From positions 62,001 through 126,000 of the forward strand of contig NZ_AP018681.1 in the NCBI RefSeq assembly GCF_002218025.2: DNA of 64,000 nucleotides. Direction: 5' to 3'. Shown here one piece after another: positions 45,366 to 54,684 of this stretch. Origin of the DNA: Vibrio casei. Its GTDB lineage: Bacteria; Pseudomonadota; Gammaproteobacteria; Enterobacterales; Vibrionaceae. A model generated the notes under the pieces. The model ran no database searches, was not told the origin of the DNA, and saw nothing but the letters and a program-made list of their open reading frames with translations. Each line of letters opens with the position of its first letter. Within the stretch, counting starts at the first letter, position 1. A program made the position numbers and the translations under genes.

Positions 45366-46325
45366 ATGCAAACCACAATGAAAAGTATTGAAGTATCCCG
45401 TTTGGTGAGCAAGGTGTTGTTCTCGCATTATAAAGAGAATCGCAGTCAGTCTGATATTTCAAAAAGCTTAGATTTGTCTCCAGCTAAAGTGAATCGAATT
45501 ATTCGTCAGGCACGTGAAGACGGCTTAGTTGAAATTATTTTAAATATTCCTCACATGGGTGTGATGGAATTAGAAAAACAACTGGTGGCGACAACAGGGC
45601 TATCTAAGGCTGTGCTTTGTCCGTCTTATATTGATCCTTCAATCGAGAGTTTTAGTCAAATAGCCGAAATAGCCGCGGAGTTTTTGCAAGATACATTGCG
45701 AAAAAATGATGTCATTTGCATCAGTGGGGGCAAAGCATTAGCAAGTATTGTCGAGGTGATTAAACCGGCAAAAGGCATGAATATTACTGTCGTTCCCGCA
45801 ACCGGTGGGGTGCAAGGGCGGCATTTCACCGATGTAAATTATTTGGCCTCATCTCTCGCGGAAAAATTAGGTGGGCGCTCTATGCAAATTCATGCGCCTT
45901 TATTTGCCGATACGCAAGAAGACCAAGGCATGCTGTTGAACATGCGCTCTACCAAAGAAGTGTTGGATATGGCACGTCAGGCCGATATTGCATTAGCGGG
46001 GATTGGCGCGGTTTCCAAAGGGGATGAAAGCTATTTTGATTTACGCCATTGGGCGGAGGGCGAGAAGTCTTTAGTGGCAAAAAGCCAGTGTAAAGGGGAA
46101 GTGTTCGCCCACATTTATGATCAAGCTGGGACGGGTTGCATTGAGGCATTAAATAATAAATTGGTTGGATTAACACTGGAAGAGTTAAGCAATATCCCTG
46201 TCAGTATTGGGGTGGCTGCAGGCATCGATAAAATTGCTCCCATTGCGAGCGCGTTACGAGGGGGCTTTCTCAATACCTTGATAACGGATGAAGCAACCGC
46301 ACAAGGTGTGTTGGACACATATTAA
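45366..46325 (+). CDS. SorC/DeoR-type sugar-binding transcriptional regulator
   Basis: A 319-residue SorC-family regulator. The N-terminal helix-turn-helix is YKENRSQSDISKSLDLSPAK, then VNRIIRQAREDG, and the C-terminal sugar-phosphate-binding domain contains CISGGKALASIVEVI and VPATGGVQGR. Members bind a phosphorylated intermediate of the pathway they control. It resembles EryD of erythritol loci in both family and position. It lies 12 nt after the permease gene and presumably controls the whole operon. Confidence 0.9.
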   Translation: MQTTMKSIEVSRLVSKVLFSHYKENRSQSDISKSLDLSPAKVNRIIRQAREDGLVEIILNIPHMGVMELEKQLVATTGLSKAVLCPSYIDPSIESFSQIAEIAAEFLQDTLRKNDVICISGGKALASIVEVIKPAKGMNITVVPATGGVQGRHFTDVNYLASSLAEKLGGRSMQIHAPLFADTQEDQGMLLNMRSTKEVLDMARQADIALAGIGAVSKGDESYFDLRHWAEGEKSLVAKSQCKGEVFAHIYDQAGTGCIEALNNKLVGLTLEELSNIPVSIGVAAGIDKIAPIASALRGGFLNTLITDEATAQGVLDTY

Positions 46326-46349
46326 CATTCAAATGGAAAAGGAATACTC

Positions 46350-47336
46350 ATGAAAAATAGACAGTTAGGGTTATCTGGCATTGATGCATCCGCGATTGGA
46401 TTAGGCACTTGGGCAATGGGCGGATGGATGTGGGGCGGCACCAATGAAAAAGACGCGGTTGCAGCGATACAAGAATCCATTACCTGTGGCGTTTCACTGA
46501 TTGATACCGCGCCCGCTTATGGGCTTGGTCATTCAGAAGAGTTAGTGGGTAAGGCAATCAAAGGCCAAAGAGACAAGGTTATTCTGGCGACAAAGTGTGG
46601 CCTAGTGTGGCACACCAATAAGGGCAATCACTTTTTTGATGAGGAAGGACAAGCGGTTCATCGTTACTTAGGTCGTGATTCTATTCAATATGAATTAGAG
46701 CAAAGCCTGCGCCGATTAGGGACTGACTATATCGACTTGTATATTACTCATTGGCAGGATCCGACGACACCGATAGAAGAAACGATGGCAACGTTGTTGG
46801 AACTGAAACAACAAGGAAAAATTCGCGCCATTGGCATCAGTAACGCCAGTGTGAATGATTTGAAACAGTATCAACAATTTGGATCGGTTGATGCGATACA
46901 AGAACAATACAACATGATTGAACGAGATCTTGAACAAGATTTACTTCCTCACGCTCGTGAAACGGATGTGTCGTGTTTGAGCTATTCCTCTTTGGCGCTC
47001 GGTTTACTCAGTGGCAAAATCACTGCAGAGCGCACTTTTGACGGTGATGATCAGCGTTTATCTAATCCTTTATTTTCAAAAGACAATCGCCAGAAAGTGC
47101 AACAGTTTTGTGAGTCGATTGCTCCTCTTGCTCATGATTATGGTATCACTATAGCCCAACTCGTGATTGCTTGGACTCTCGCGCAACCTGGTATTACTTA
47201 CGCATTATGTGGCGCGCGCAACCCTATGCAAGCGGCTGAAAATGCCCGCGCCGGGGAAGTAAATTTAGCCGCGATAGATGTGGATGTCATCAGTAAAAAC
47301 GCGGTTCAGTTTCTTGGGCAATTACAAAAAAGTTGA
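46350..47336 (+). CDS. Aldo-keto reductase (IolS/Tas-like)
   Basis: A 328-residue NADPH-dependent aldo-keto reductase. The catalytic tetrad is visible: Asp in LIDTAPAYG, Tyr in the same motif, Lys in VILATKCG and His in DLYITHWQDP. The cofactor-binding end is ALCGARNPMQAAENARAG. Relatives such as IolS sit in inositol or polyol loci; they interconvert sugar aldehydes or ketones and alcohols. Its substrate in this pathway is unknown. It is 24 nt from the SorC gene. Confidence 0.9.
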   Translation: MKNRQLGLSGIDASAIGLGTWAMGGWMWGGTNEKDAVAAIQESITCGVSLIDTAPAYGLGHSEELVGKAIKGQRDKVILATKCGLVWHTNKGNHFFDEEGQAVHRYLGRDSIQYELEQSLRRLGTDYIDLYITHWQDPTTPIEETMATLLELKQQGKIRAIGISNASVNDLKQYQQFGSVDAIQEQYNMIERDLEQDLLPHARETDVSCLSYSSLALGLLSGKITAERTFDGDDQRLSNPLFSKDNRQKVQQFCESIAPLAHDYGITIAQLVIAWTLAQPGITYALCGARNPMQAAENARAGEVNLAAIDVDVISKNAVQFLGQLQKS

Positions 47337-47405
47337 TCGTATTTTACGCACAGCTAACTCACCACACACCACAAATCATGCACCAAAAACGATAAGGGGA
47401 ACCGT

Positions 47406-49151
47406 ATGCCAAAGGATGGAAAACAGACGCGTTTACCACACGATCAATCTTTTGATGTTGTGATTGTTGGTGGTGGGATCAATGGCATTAGCGTGTATCG
47501 GGAGTTGTCATTACAAGGTGTGAAGGTGTTGCTGTTGGAGAAAGAAGATTTCTGCAGCAAAGCCAGTGGCGCCTTGTCACGAATGATTCATGGTGGTTTG
47601 CGGTATTTGGAAAATGGTGAGTTTGAGCTGGTGAAGGAGTCGTTAGCAGAGCGAAATCGTTTACTGGCGAATGCCCCTCATTATGTACAGCCGTTAGTGA
47701 CCACCATTCCGATTTTCTCTCGCTGGTCGGGCTTAGTTTATGCGTTGTTTAATTTTACGGGAATGATGAATAAGCCGAGTCGTCGTGGGGCTTTGGTGGT
47801 GAAACTCGGGTTATGGTTTTATGATTTTTTCACTCGCCACGACCAACAATTACCAAAACATCGTTTTTCGTCAAAAGCCAATACGCTTGCTCGCTGGCCT
47901 CAATTTGATCCTTCTGTTCAGTGTAGCGCCGATTATTATGATGCTTGGATCAGCGCCCCAGAACGCCTTGCGATTGAGTTACTGCAAGATACAAAAGACG
48001 GTAAGCATAGTGAGAGTATAGCGTGTAATTATACCGAGCTAGTCGCACGTGATGGCAGCAACTTTAGTATACGAGATACATTGACGGGAGAAATCGTAAA
48101 CGTCACCGCTGGAAAACTCGTCAATGCGACAGGCGCCTGGATTGATAAAACCAATGTTCGCATTGGGTTAAAATCCGATTATTTACAAGGAACAAAAGGC
48201 TCACACATTATCGTGAAACACAGCGATCTTTTTGCGCAGTTAAAGGGTCACATGGTGTTTTATGAAAACCCTGAAGGGCGTGTGTGCATCCTGTTCCCTT
48301 ATTATGACAAGGTACTTATTGGCTCGACCGATATTCCGGTTGCCGATCCTGATAGTGCCACCTGCACCGAGGATGAAATTATTTATATGATTGATTCACT
48401 TAAGGCAATCTTTCCTCATTTGGTGATTGATCGTGAGGATATTGTGTATCAATTTAGTGGTGTTCGACCTTTGCCCTCAGTTAAAACCTCCACAACAGGA
48501 CAAATTCCACGCAGCCATTCTTTGCAAGTTGATGATAGTGAAGATGGTAACGTACGAACGTATTCGCTCATTGGAGGAAAGTGGACCACTTTCCGTGCTT
48601 TTGGTGAAGAAGTGGCGGATCAAATTTTGGCGGATTTGCAACAAGAACGTCAAATTTCAACGGTTAATCGTGCGATTGGTGGCGGGCTAAATTTCCCCCA
48701 AACCGAACGTGAACGTCAGGCTTTTATTCAAGATTTACAGGTGACATTTGGCATTAACGAAGCAAGCGCCAGTCTTATGCTGCAACGTTATGGAACCGGG
48801 TGCATGTCAGTGTTGAGGTTTACAACAAAAAGTGACGATGCGGTGTTAACTCATTTGCCTGATTACACTCAGCGAGAATTAGCCTATCTAATAGAACAGG
48901 AATCGGTTTGTAAAACATTAGATGTACTGCAACGGCGTACATCGATTGCGATACAGGGCAGAATTAATCAAGCCGTATTGGTTGAAGTGACGCAAGTTGT
49001 CGCGGCAACTTTAGGCTGGGATGACGCACAAATCAAACACGATTTAGCGGAAAGCTGTCAGTTATTACGTGTGCATCATGGTTTAGATCTTAATTTAGAA
49101 CAAGTCGAAAAGCTTATCGTTGCAACGTTAAGTGATACTTATGCTTATTAA
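47406..49151 (+). CDS. FAD-dependent polyol-phosphate dehydrogenase (GlpD/EryB-like)
   Basis: A 581-residue DAO-family flavoprotein. The FAD-binding Rossmann motif VVIVGGGINGISVYRELSLQ is at about residues 19-38. MIHGGLRYLENGEFELVKES is the GlpD signature, and NATGAWIDK and TYSLIGGKWTTFRAFGEE are further family stretches. GlpD oxidises glycerol 3-phosphate at the membrane with quinone as acceptor, and EryB does the same for erythritol phosphate. The locus context favours a polyol phosphate other than glycerol phosphate, by inference. AGGGGA precedes the ATG. Confidence 0.88.
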   Translation: MPKDGKQTRLPHDQSFDVVIVGGGINGISVYRELSLQGVKVLLLEKEDFCSKASGALSRMIHGGLRYLENGEFELVKESLAERNRLLANAPHYVQPLVTTIPIFSRWSGLVYALFNFTGMMNKPSRRGALVVKLGLWFYDFFTRHDQQLPKHRFSSKANTLARWPQFDPSVQCSADYYDAWISAPERLAIELLQDTKDGKHSESIACNYTELVARDGSNFSIRDTLTGEIVNVTAGKLVNATGAWIDKTNVRIGLKSDYLQGTKGSHIIVKHSDLFAQLKGHMVFYENPEGRVCILFPYYDKVLIGSTDIPVADPDSATCTEDEIIYMIDSLKAIFPHLVIDREDIVYQFSGVRPLPSVKTSTTGQIPRSHSLQVDDSEDGNVRTYSLIGGKWTTFRAFGEEVADQILADLQQERQISTVNRAIGGGLNFPQTERERQAFIQDLQVTFGINEASASLMLQRYGTGCMSVLRFTTKSDDAVLTHLPDYTQRELAYLIEQESVCKTLDVLQRRTSIAIQGRINQAVLVEVTQVVAATLGWDDAQIKHDLAESCQLLRVHHGLDLNLEQVEKLIVATLSDTYAY

Positions 49152-49185
49152 TATAGGCCTACCAATAAAAGGGAGTTTTAATAAT

Positions 49186-50025
49186 ATGTATATCAGCAAA
49201 AAAGTGAGGATGAACCGATTATTTAATCAAGGTCGTTGTTTGGATGTCGCTCTTGACCATGGTGTGTGTAATGAACCATCTTTTTTGGATGGATTAGAAG
49301 ACATGAACTCTGTGATGAGCCAACTGGTTGAGGCAAAGCCTGATGCGATTCAGATGAATTATGGTCAAAGTGATTTATTACAAACGGTGGATGGTAAAGA
49401 TAAACCTGCCCTTGTGATGCGAGTCGATATGGGTAATCCATACAACATTATTCGTCATCGTCATATGTGGGCGGTGATGCAAAATGATCAAGAGCCGATC
49501 CTGCAAGCCCTACAAATGGATGCTGCGTGTGTGGTGGTCAATTTATTTATGCTACCAGATGAGCCCGATCTATTTCGTCAGTGCGTGGTCAATATCAGCA
49601 AAGTAAAAAATGAATGCGATAAATATGGTATGCCGTTGATGATCGAACCTTTAGTGATGCAGCCCGCCAGTTCTGGTAAGGCGTACGCGGTCGATGGTGA
49701 TGCTGAGAAAATCGTCACCTTAGTGCGTCTGGCACGAGAAATGGGGGCGGATATTATTAAAGCGGATCCAACGTCAAATCCACTGGATTTTCACCGCGTG
49801 GTTGAGGCTGCGCGTTGTCCGGTATTGGTCCGAGGCGGTGGTAAAGAAGATATAGAAGTCGTATTTAGTAAAGCGCGCCAACTGCTTGACCAAGGCGCGC
49901 TAGGCATGGTGTATGGGCGTAATATTTATCAACACCCTAATCCTAGCCAAATCGTGAAGGCTTTCATGGCCATGATACACAACGGAGCCAGTGTATCGGA
50001 CGCATTAGCGATTTATCAGCAGTAA
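49186..50025 (+). CDS. Class I aldolase, DeoC/LsrF/FbaB family
   Basis: A 279-residue (beta/alpha)8 aldolase of the DeoC/LacD/FbaB group. RCLDVALDHGVCNEP carries the phosphate-pocket Asp, MGADIIKADPT the Schiff-base lysine, and CPVLVRGGGKEDIEVV the late phosphate-binding loop. Relatives cleave 2-keto- or 3-keto-sugar phosphates to dihydroxyacetone phosphate and an aldehyde, for example LsrF or FbaB. ATG 49186 is chosen because the earlier in-frame start at 49132 lies inside the dehydrogenase gene and has no ribosome site, while AGGGAG precedes 49186. Confidence 0.85.
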   Translation: MYISKKVRMNRLFNQGRCLDVALDHGVCNEPSFLDGLEDMNSVMSQLVEAKPDAIQMNYGQSDLLQTVDGKDKPALVMRVDMGNPYNIIRHRHMWAVMQNDQEPILQALQMDAACVVVNLFMLPDEPDLFRQCVVNISKVKNECDKYGMPLMIEPLVMQPASSGKAYAVDGDAEKIVTLVRLAREMGADIIKADPTSNPLDFHRVVEAARCPVLVRGGGKEDIEVVFSKARQLLDQGALGMVYGRNIYQHPNPSQIVKAFMAMIHNGASVSDALAIYQQ

Positions 50026-50078
50026 GTGAACCTGATGAAAATGCAGGATCAGAGAACAATGAATAAAGGATGTTAACC

Positions 50079-51572
50079 ATGGAACCATATGCACTGGGCA
50101 TTGATTGTGGCAATACTGGAATTAAAGTGGCGCTTTTTGATTTGCAAGGGCAGGAAATAGGCGCTCTGGGCGATAAAGTGCCATCAGATTTTCCAGCGCC
50201 CGGCTTTGTTCAGTGCAATATGACAGAGCTTTGGCAGCAATGCTCGAGCTTAATACAGCAACTGCTAGAAAAGCTTGAAGTGAATGCCGAACAAGTCATC
50301 GCGGTAGGATGCAGTGGACATGGTAATGGCCTGTATTTATTGGATAATCATTATCAGCCATTACTGGCGATAAAGTCATTAGATTGCCGAGCCAATGATC
50401 TGGTTCAGACTTTAAAGCAACAACTCAATTATGACGCTATTCATGAGATGAACCGACAAGGGATTTGGCCGGCCCAATCAGCGGCATTATTGTGTTGGCT
50501 GAAACAATATGAACCGAGTGTTTATCACAATATTGGCCAAGTTTTATTCTGTAAGGATTATTTGAATTTTTGTCTTACCGGAGAAGTGGCCACGGAATAT
50601 GGGGATTTAAGCGCCTCTGGTTTATATGATTTTTCCGCCGGGGACGTTTCAGGTACGTTATTGGCCGAGTTGGGGATTTCGGAGATAAAACAAGCGATAC
50701 CGACAATGTATCAAAGCCAAGAAATCATGGGGAAAGTAAGCCATGATGCTGCGAGATTGACGGGATTACTAGCTGGGACACCGGTTGTGAGTGGCTGCTT
50801 TGATATTGTCGCTTGCGCGCTAGGTTCGGGTGTTTGGCATAGTCAATCGGCTTCTGTTATCGCAGGTTCGTGGAGCATTAACCAAGTGATCTCGGACAGC
50901 TTACCTAGCCGAGCGGTGTTTATGGCGTGTCACTTTCCAGAGCAACGCTATTTGGCGATTGAATCCAGCGCGACATCGGCTTCTAATCTGGAATGGTTTA
51001 TTTGTGAATTTTTTAAAGAAGAAAAACAACTAGCAGAAAAAGAAAATCGCGACTTCTTCGAGCAACTGAATACTTTGGTTTCCGATACTAAGGTGGTGAA
51101 TGCGCTTCCATTATTCCATCCTTATCTTTATGGCGGGTGTGATAATCAACCTGTGCAAGGCAACTTTTTTGGCTTAACTGGCTGGCATAAAAAATCGGAT
51201 TTGCTGTATGCCGTTTATGAAGGCATTGTATTTGGGCATTTAGAGCATATGAACCAATTACGTTTATCTGGGCAGCATATTGAATCTGCGATATTAAGTG
51301 GCGGTGCGGCGAAGAGTCCGGTTTGGAGCCAAATGTTTGCCGATATATTAAACGTTAATATTCAAACGTCGGATTGTACAGAAGCGGGCGCAAGAGGAGT
51401 GGCGATGGCTGCCGCTACGGGAGCGGGGTATTTTTCGTCCCTTCAAATGGCGGTTGAAACCATGGCAAAGCTGAATCCTCCACAAGTCCCGGATCCTGAA
51501 AGACAAGAGATCTTCCAGCAGAGATACCAACGATACCTTGACGTGTCGGCAGCATTAAAAAAGCTGGCTTGA
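50079..51572 (+). CDS. FGGY-family carbohydrate kinase (LyxK/YgcE-like)
   Basis: A 497-residue FGGY kinase. The N-terminal phosphate loop is ALGIDCGNTGIKVALFDLQG, the second FGGY motif is the AILSGGAAKSPVWSQMFADI region, and GTPVVSGCFDIVACALGSGV is conserved. It resembles L-xylulose kinase LyxK along its length as I recall that protein, and more loosely EryA. It phosphorylates a sugar or polyol with ATP in the cytosol. ATG 50079 has AAAGGA 8 nt upstream; ATG 50070 overlaps that site and is less likely. Confidence 0.88.
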   Translation: MEPYALGIDCGNTGIKVALFDLQGQEIGALGDKVPSDFPAPGFVQCNMTELWQQCSSLIQQLLEKLEVNAEQVIAVGCSGHGNGLYLLDNHYQPLLAIKSLDCRANDLVQTLKQQLNYDAIHEMNRQGIWPAQSAALLCWLKQYEPSVYHNIGQVLFCKDYLNFCLTGEVATEYGDLSASGLYDFSAGDVSGTLLAELGISEIKQAIPTMYQSQEIMGKVSHDAARLTGLLAGTPVVSGCFDIVACALGSGVWHSQSASVIAGSWSINQVISDSLPSRAVFMACHFPEQRYLAIESSATSASNLEWFICEFFKEEKQLAEKENRDFFEQLNTLVSDTKVVNALPLFHPYLYGGCDNQPVQGNFFGLTGWHKKSDLLYAVYEGIVFGHLEHMNQLRLSGQHIESAILSGGAAKSPVWSQMFADILNVNIQTSDCTEAGARGVAMAAATGAGYFSSLQMAVETMAKLNPPQVPDPERQEIFQQRYQRYLDVSAALKKLA

Positions 51573-51828
51573 TCCGTTTTGTTTTCGTCATACCCAAGCT
51601 ATTCAGCTCTTTAGATACGTAAGATGTTGATACCTAGATTTTTAGGCATATAACACCATAAACACCCTCATTATTCGTTTTCGTTTCGACTGAGACGACG
51701 TTGTCGATCCTGTGCATCAGCAAACCTGCATAACATCTCAATTTTAATTTAAAATGATATTTTTTGTATCGTTATTTGCAGTTTATTCTATATTAATACT
51801 ATCAACAGAGATAGAAAAGGATGATGCA

Positions 51829-52989
51829 ATGGCACAAAGAATTGTGATGCCCGGCTTGATGGAAATCGGCGCAGGGGCTTTAGATAAAGTGGCTGATCTT
51901 TTGGCGTTATTGTCGTGTCGACAACCGTTAATCATTACCGATCGAGTCATGTTAGAGCTGGGTTATGTAAGCCGAGTAGAAGTCGCTTTAGCGGCGCAAG
52001 GCATGGAGTATGATGTGTTTTTAGATACCGAACCAGAACCGACGGAAGCGTCTATTCTACCTTCGGTGGATAAAGTGGTGACAGGGCAGTTTGATTGTTT
52101 AATTGCGTTAGGTGGCGGCAGTGCGATTGATAGCGCTAAAGCGATTGGATTGCTGGCGCAGCATGGCGGCAGAATGCGTGACTATAAAGTGCCCCATGTG
52201 GTGACCGAACCCATTCTGCCAGTGATTGCTATTCCAACCACCGCTGGCACGGGCTCGGAAGTCACTCGAGTTACCATCATTACCGATCAAAATACCGATG
52301 AAAAAATGTTATGCATGGGGCCAGGATTAATTCCTCAAGCCGCTATTATTGATTATGAACTTACCTTATCCGTCCCGGCGCGAATTGCCGCGGACACCGG
52401 CATTGATGCACTGACTCATGCGATTGAAGCGTATGTGAGTGGCAAATCAGGGCCATTTTCCGATCAACAAGCGCTTTCGGCTATGCAGCTTATCGCACCA
52501 AACCTGCGAGAAGCGGTGAATATGCCCGGAAATCACCAAGCAAAAGAAAAACTGATGCTTGGGGCAACGCTAGCAGGCATTGCGTTTTCGAATGCCTCGG
52601 TGGCGTTGGTGCATGGCATGAGCCGGCCAATAGGTGCACACTTTCATGTTCCTCATGGGTTAAGTAACGCAATGTTATTGCCTGCGATTACCGAGTTCTC
52701 TATTCCCTCTAATATGAAACGTTATGCGGATTGTGCGCGCGCTATGGCGTTGGTTGATAAGCAGGTGTCAGATGAAGAAGCGGTTAAACACTTAATGCTT
52801 GAATTGATTCAGTTAAACCAAGATCTCGCGGTGCCTGCCATGTCGGCGTTCGGTATTGAAAAAGCAAAATATGATGAGCTATTAGACACCATGGCGGAGC
52901 AAGCCTTGGCTTCGGGCTCGCCCAATAATAACCCACGCATTCCGACGAAAGATGAAGTGATCGAATTATACAAAAAGGTATGGAGTTAA
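51829..52989 (+). CDS. Iron-containing alcohol dehydrogenase
   Basis: A 386-residue group III (Fe-ADH) enzyme. The NAD-binding GGGSAIDSAKAIGLLAQHGG, the family motif IPTTAGTGSEVTRVTIITD, and the metal-binding Asp/His residues in DALTHAIEAYVSG and FHVPHGLSNAMLLP are present. It would reduce an aldehyde to an alcohol, or the reverse. ATG 51829 follows AAAGGATG; an upstream in-frame extension from 51754 is hydrophobic and judged untranslated. A gap of 256 nt separates it from the kinase gene, so it may have its own promoter. The next gene starts 2 nt after its stop. Confidence 0.9.
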   Translation: MAQRIVMPGLMEIGAGALDKVADLLALLSCRQPLIITDRVMLELGYVSRVEVALAAQGMEYDVFLDTEPEPTEASILPSVDKVVTGQFDCLIALGGGSAIDSAKAIGLLAQHGGRMRDYKVPHVVTEPILPVIAIPTTAGTGSEVTRVTIITDQNTDEKMLCMGPGLIPQAAIIDYELTLSVPARIAADTGIDALTHAIEAYVSGKSGPFSDQQALSAMQLIAPNLREAVNMPGNHQAKEKLMLGATLAGIAFSNASVALVHGMSRPIGAHFHVPHGLSNAMLLPAITEFSIPSNMKRYADCARAMALVDKQVSDEEAVKHLMLELIQLNQDLAVPAMSAFGIEKAKYDELLDTMAEQALASGSPNNNPRIPTKDEVIELYKKVWS

Positions 52990-52991
52990 CC

Positions 52992-54488
52992 ATGATAGGA
53001 AATTATATCAACAATGAATTGGTGCGTGCCACCTCTGAACGCACTTTGCCTGTGACTGATCCGGCAAACGGAAAAGTTATCGATCAAGTGGCTTTGTCTT
53101 CGGTGAGTGATACCGAGCAAGCGATTGCAGCGGCAGAAGAGGCGTGGCCTACATGGTCTAAAATGACGCCTTTAAATCGCGCTCGTATCCTTTTTCGATA
53201 CAAAGCGCTGGTGGAACAAAATATGGATGAACTGGCGGAATTAATTAGCCGCGAGCATGGCAAAGTGCACAGTGATGCCGTGGGGGAATTAACCCGCGGA
53301 TTAGAGGTTGTCGAGTTTGCTTGTGGCATACCACATCTTCAAAAGGGTGAGCATAGCCGCAACGTTGGTGGTGATGTGGATTCCCATTCAATGATGATGC
53401 CTTTAGGTGTTTGTGCCGGTATCACGCCTTTTAATTTCCCTGTGATGGTGCCGATGTGGATGTTCCCTATTGCACTGGCGACAGGGAACACCTTTATTTT
53501 GAAACCCTCAGAGAAGAACCCTTCGGTCTCATTAAAATTAGCGGCGTTGTTAGTTGAGGCCGGATTACCTTCAGGGGTATTTAATGTGGTGCAAGGGGAT
53601 AAAGAATCGGTGGATGTATTGCTTAGTGATTCACGGGTAAAAGCAGTGAGCTTTGTCGGGTCGACGCCTATTGCTGAATACATCTACTCACAAGGCTCAG
53701 CCAATGGCAAACGCGTGCAAGCGCTCGGTGGGGCGAAAAACCATATGGTCGTGATGCCTGACGCCGATCTTGATCAAGCGGTAAACGCGTTAATGGGCGC
53801 AGCATTTGGCGCAGCTGGTGAGCGTTGCATGGCTATTTCTGTGGTGGTTGCTATTGGAGATGAGGTGGCCGATAAATTGGCGAAAAAACTGACCGCACGT
53901 ATTCGAGAGTTACGAGTTGGACCGGGTTATGGTCAATCGATTGAAAATGAAATGGGGCCATTAATTACTCATGACCACATGAAAAAAGTCAGCGCTTATA
54001 TTGATAAAGGGGCAGCAGAAGGCGCGACATTACTGGTGGATGGGCGAGATTGCTCAGTGCCTGGTTATGAAAATGGTTTCTATGTTGGAGGCACCTTATT
54101 TGATGATGTTACCCCCGATATGACGATTTACCGTGAGGAAATCTTTGGCCCGGTGTTATCGATGTTGAGAGCGAAATCTTTAAATGAAGCATTAGAGCTT
54201 ATTAATCAACATGAATTTGGTAACGGCACGGCTATTTTTACCGCCGATGGTCAAGCGGCACGCGATTTTTGCGATAACGTTGAAGTGGGCATGGTTGGCG
54301 TTAATGTGCCAATTCCAGTGCCGATGGCATTCCATTCCTTTGGTGGCTGGAAACGTTCATTATTCGGCCCACTTCATATGCACGGTAATGATGGTGTTCG
54401 TTTCTTTACAAGGATGAAAACCGTCACTACACGCTGGCCTAAAAATCAGCAACAGCAAGCCGACTTTGTGATGCCTACTATGAAGTAG
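52992..54488 (+). CDS. CoA-acylating methylmalonate/malonate-semialdehyde dehydrogenase (MmsA/IolA)
   Basis: A 498-residue aldehyde dehydrogenase. TPFNFPVMVPMWMFPIALAT, LGGAKNHMVVMPDADLDQAV and the catalytic Cys in FGAAGERCMAISVVV are the signature of the CoA-dependent MmsA/IolA group rather than ordinary aldehyde dehydrogenases. IolA turns malonate semialdehyde into acetyl-CoA and CO2; MmsA turns methylmalonate semialdehyde into propionyl-CoA. GGAG lies 6 nt before ATG 52992. It closes the operon and probably handles the aldehyde fragment released by the aldolase (inference). Confidence 0.92.
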   Translation: MIGNYINNELVRATSERTLPVTDPANGKVIDQVALSSVSDTEQAIAAAEEAWPTWSKMTPLNRARILFRYKALVEQNMDELAELISREHGKVHSDAVGELTRGLEVVEFACGIPHLQKGEHSRNVGGDVDSHSMMMPLGVCAGITPFNFPVMVPMWMFPIALATGNTFILKPSEKNPSVSLKLAALLVEAGLPSGVFNVVQGDKESVDVLLSDSRVKAVSFVGSTPIAEYIYSQGSANGKRVQALGGAKNHMVVMPDADLDQAVNALMGAAFGAAGERCMAISVVVAIGDEVADKLAKKLTARIRELRVGPGYGQSIENEMGPLITHDHMKKVSAYIDKGAAEGATLLVDGRDCSVPGYENGFYVGGTLFDDVTPDMTIYREEIFGPVLSMLRAKSLNEALELINQHEFGNGTAIFTADGQAARDFCDNVEVGMVGVNVPIPVPMAFHSFGGWKRSLFGPLHMHGNDGVRFFTRMKTVTTRWPKNQQQQADFVMPTMK

Positions 54489-54500
54489 CTTGTTTCATCA

Positions 54501-54557
54501 ACGGCTTTCTATATCGAACTCATTACAGTGACGTGGTGTGTGAGGTCAGAAAGCCGT
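54501..54557 (+). terminator. Candidate terminator of the catabolic operon
   Basis: ACGGCTTTCT (54501-54510) and AGAAAGCCGT (54548-54557) are perfect 10-nt complements across a 37-nt loop and are followed by TCTAATTAA. The long loop lowers certainty. Confidence 0.45.
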
Positions 54558-54684
54558 TCTAATTAACTAAATAACTCACTTTATTCACAATAAACCCTAC
54601 TCACTAACTTAGGTTGAGGGGCGTATTTGTTTTAGCCTCAGACAGTTCAATTCGTACTAGTGAACATAATCATGGAGAGTATTC

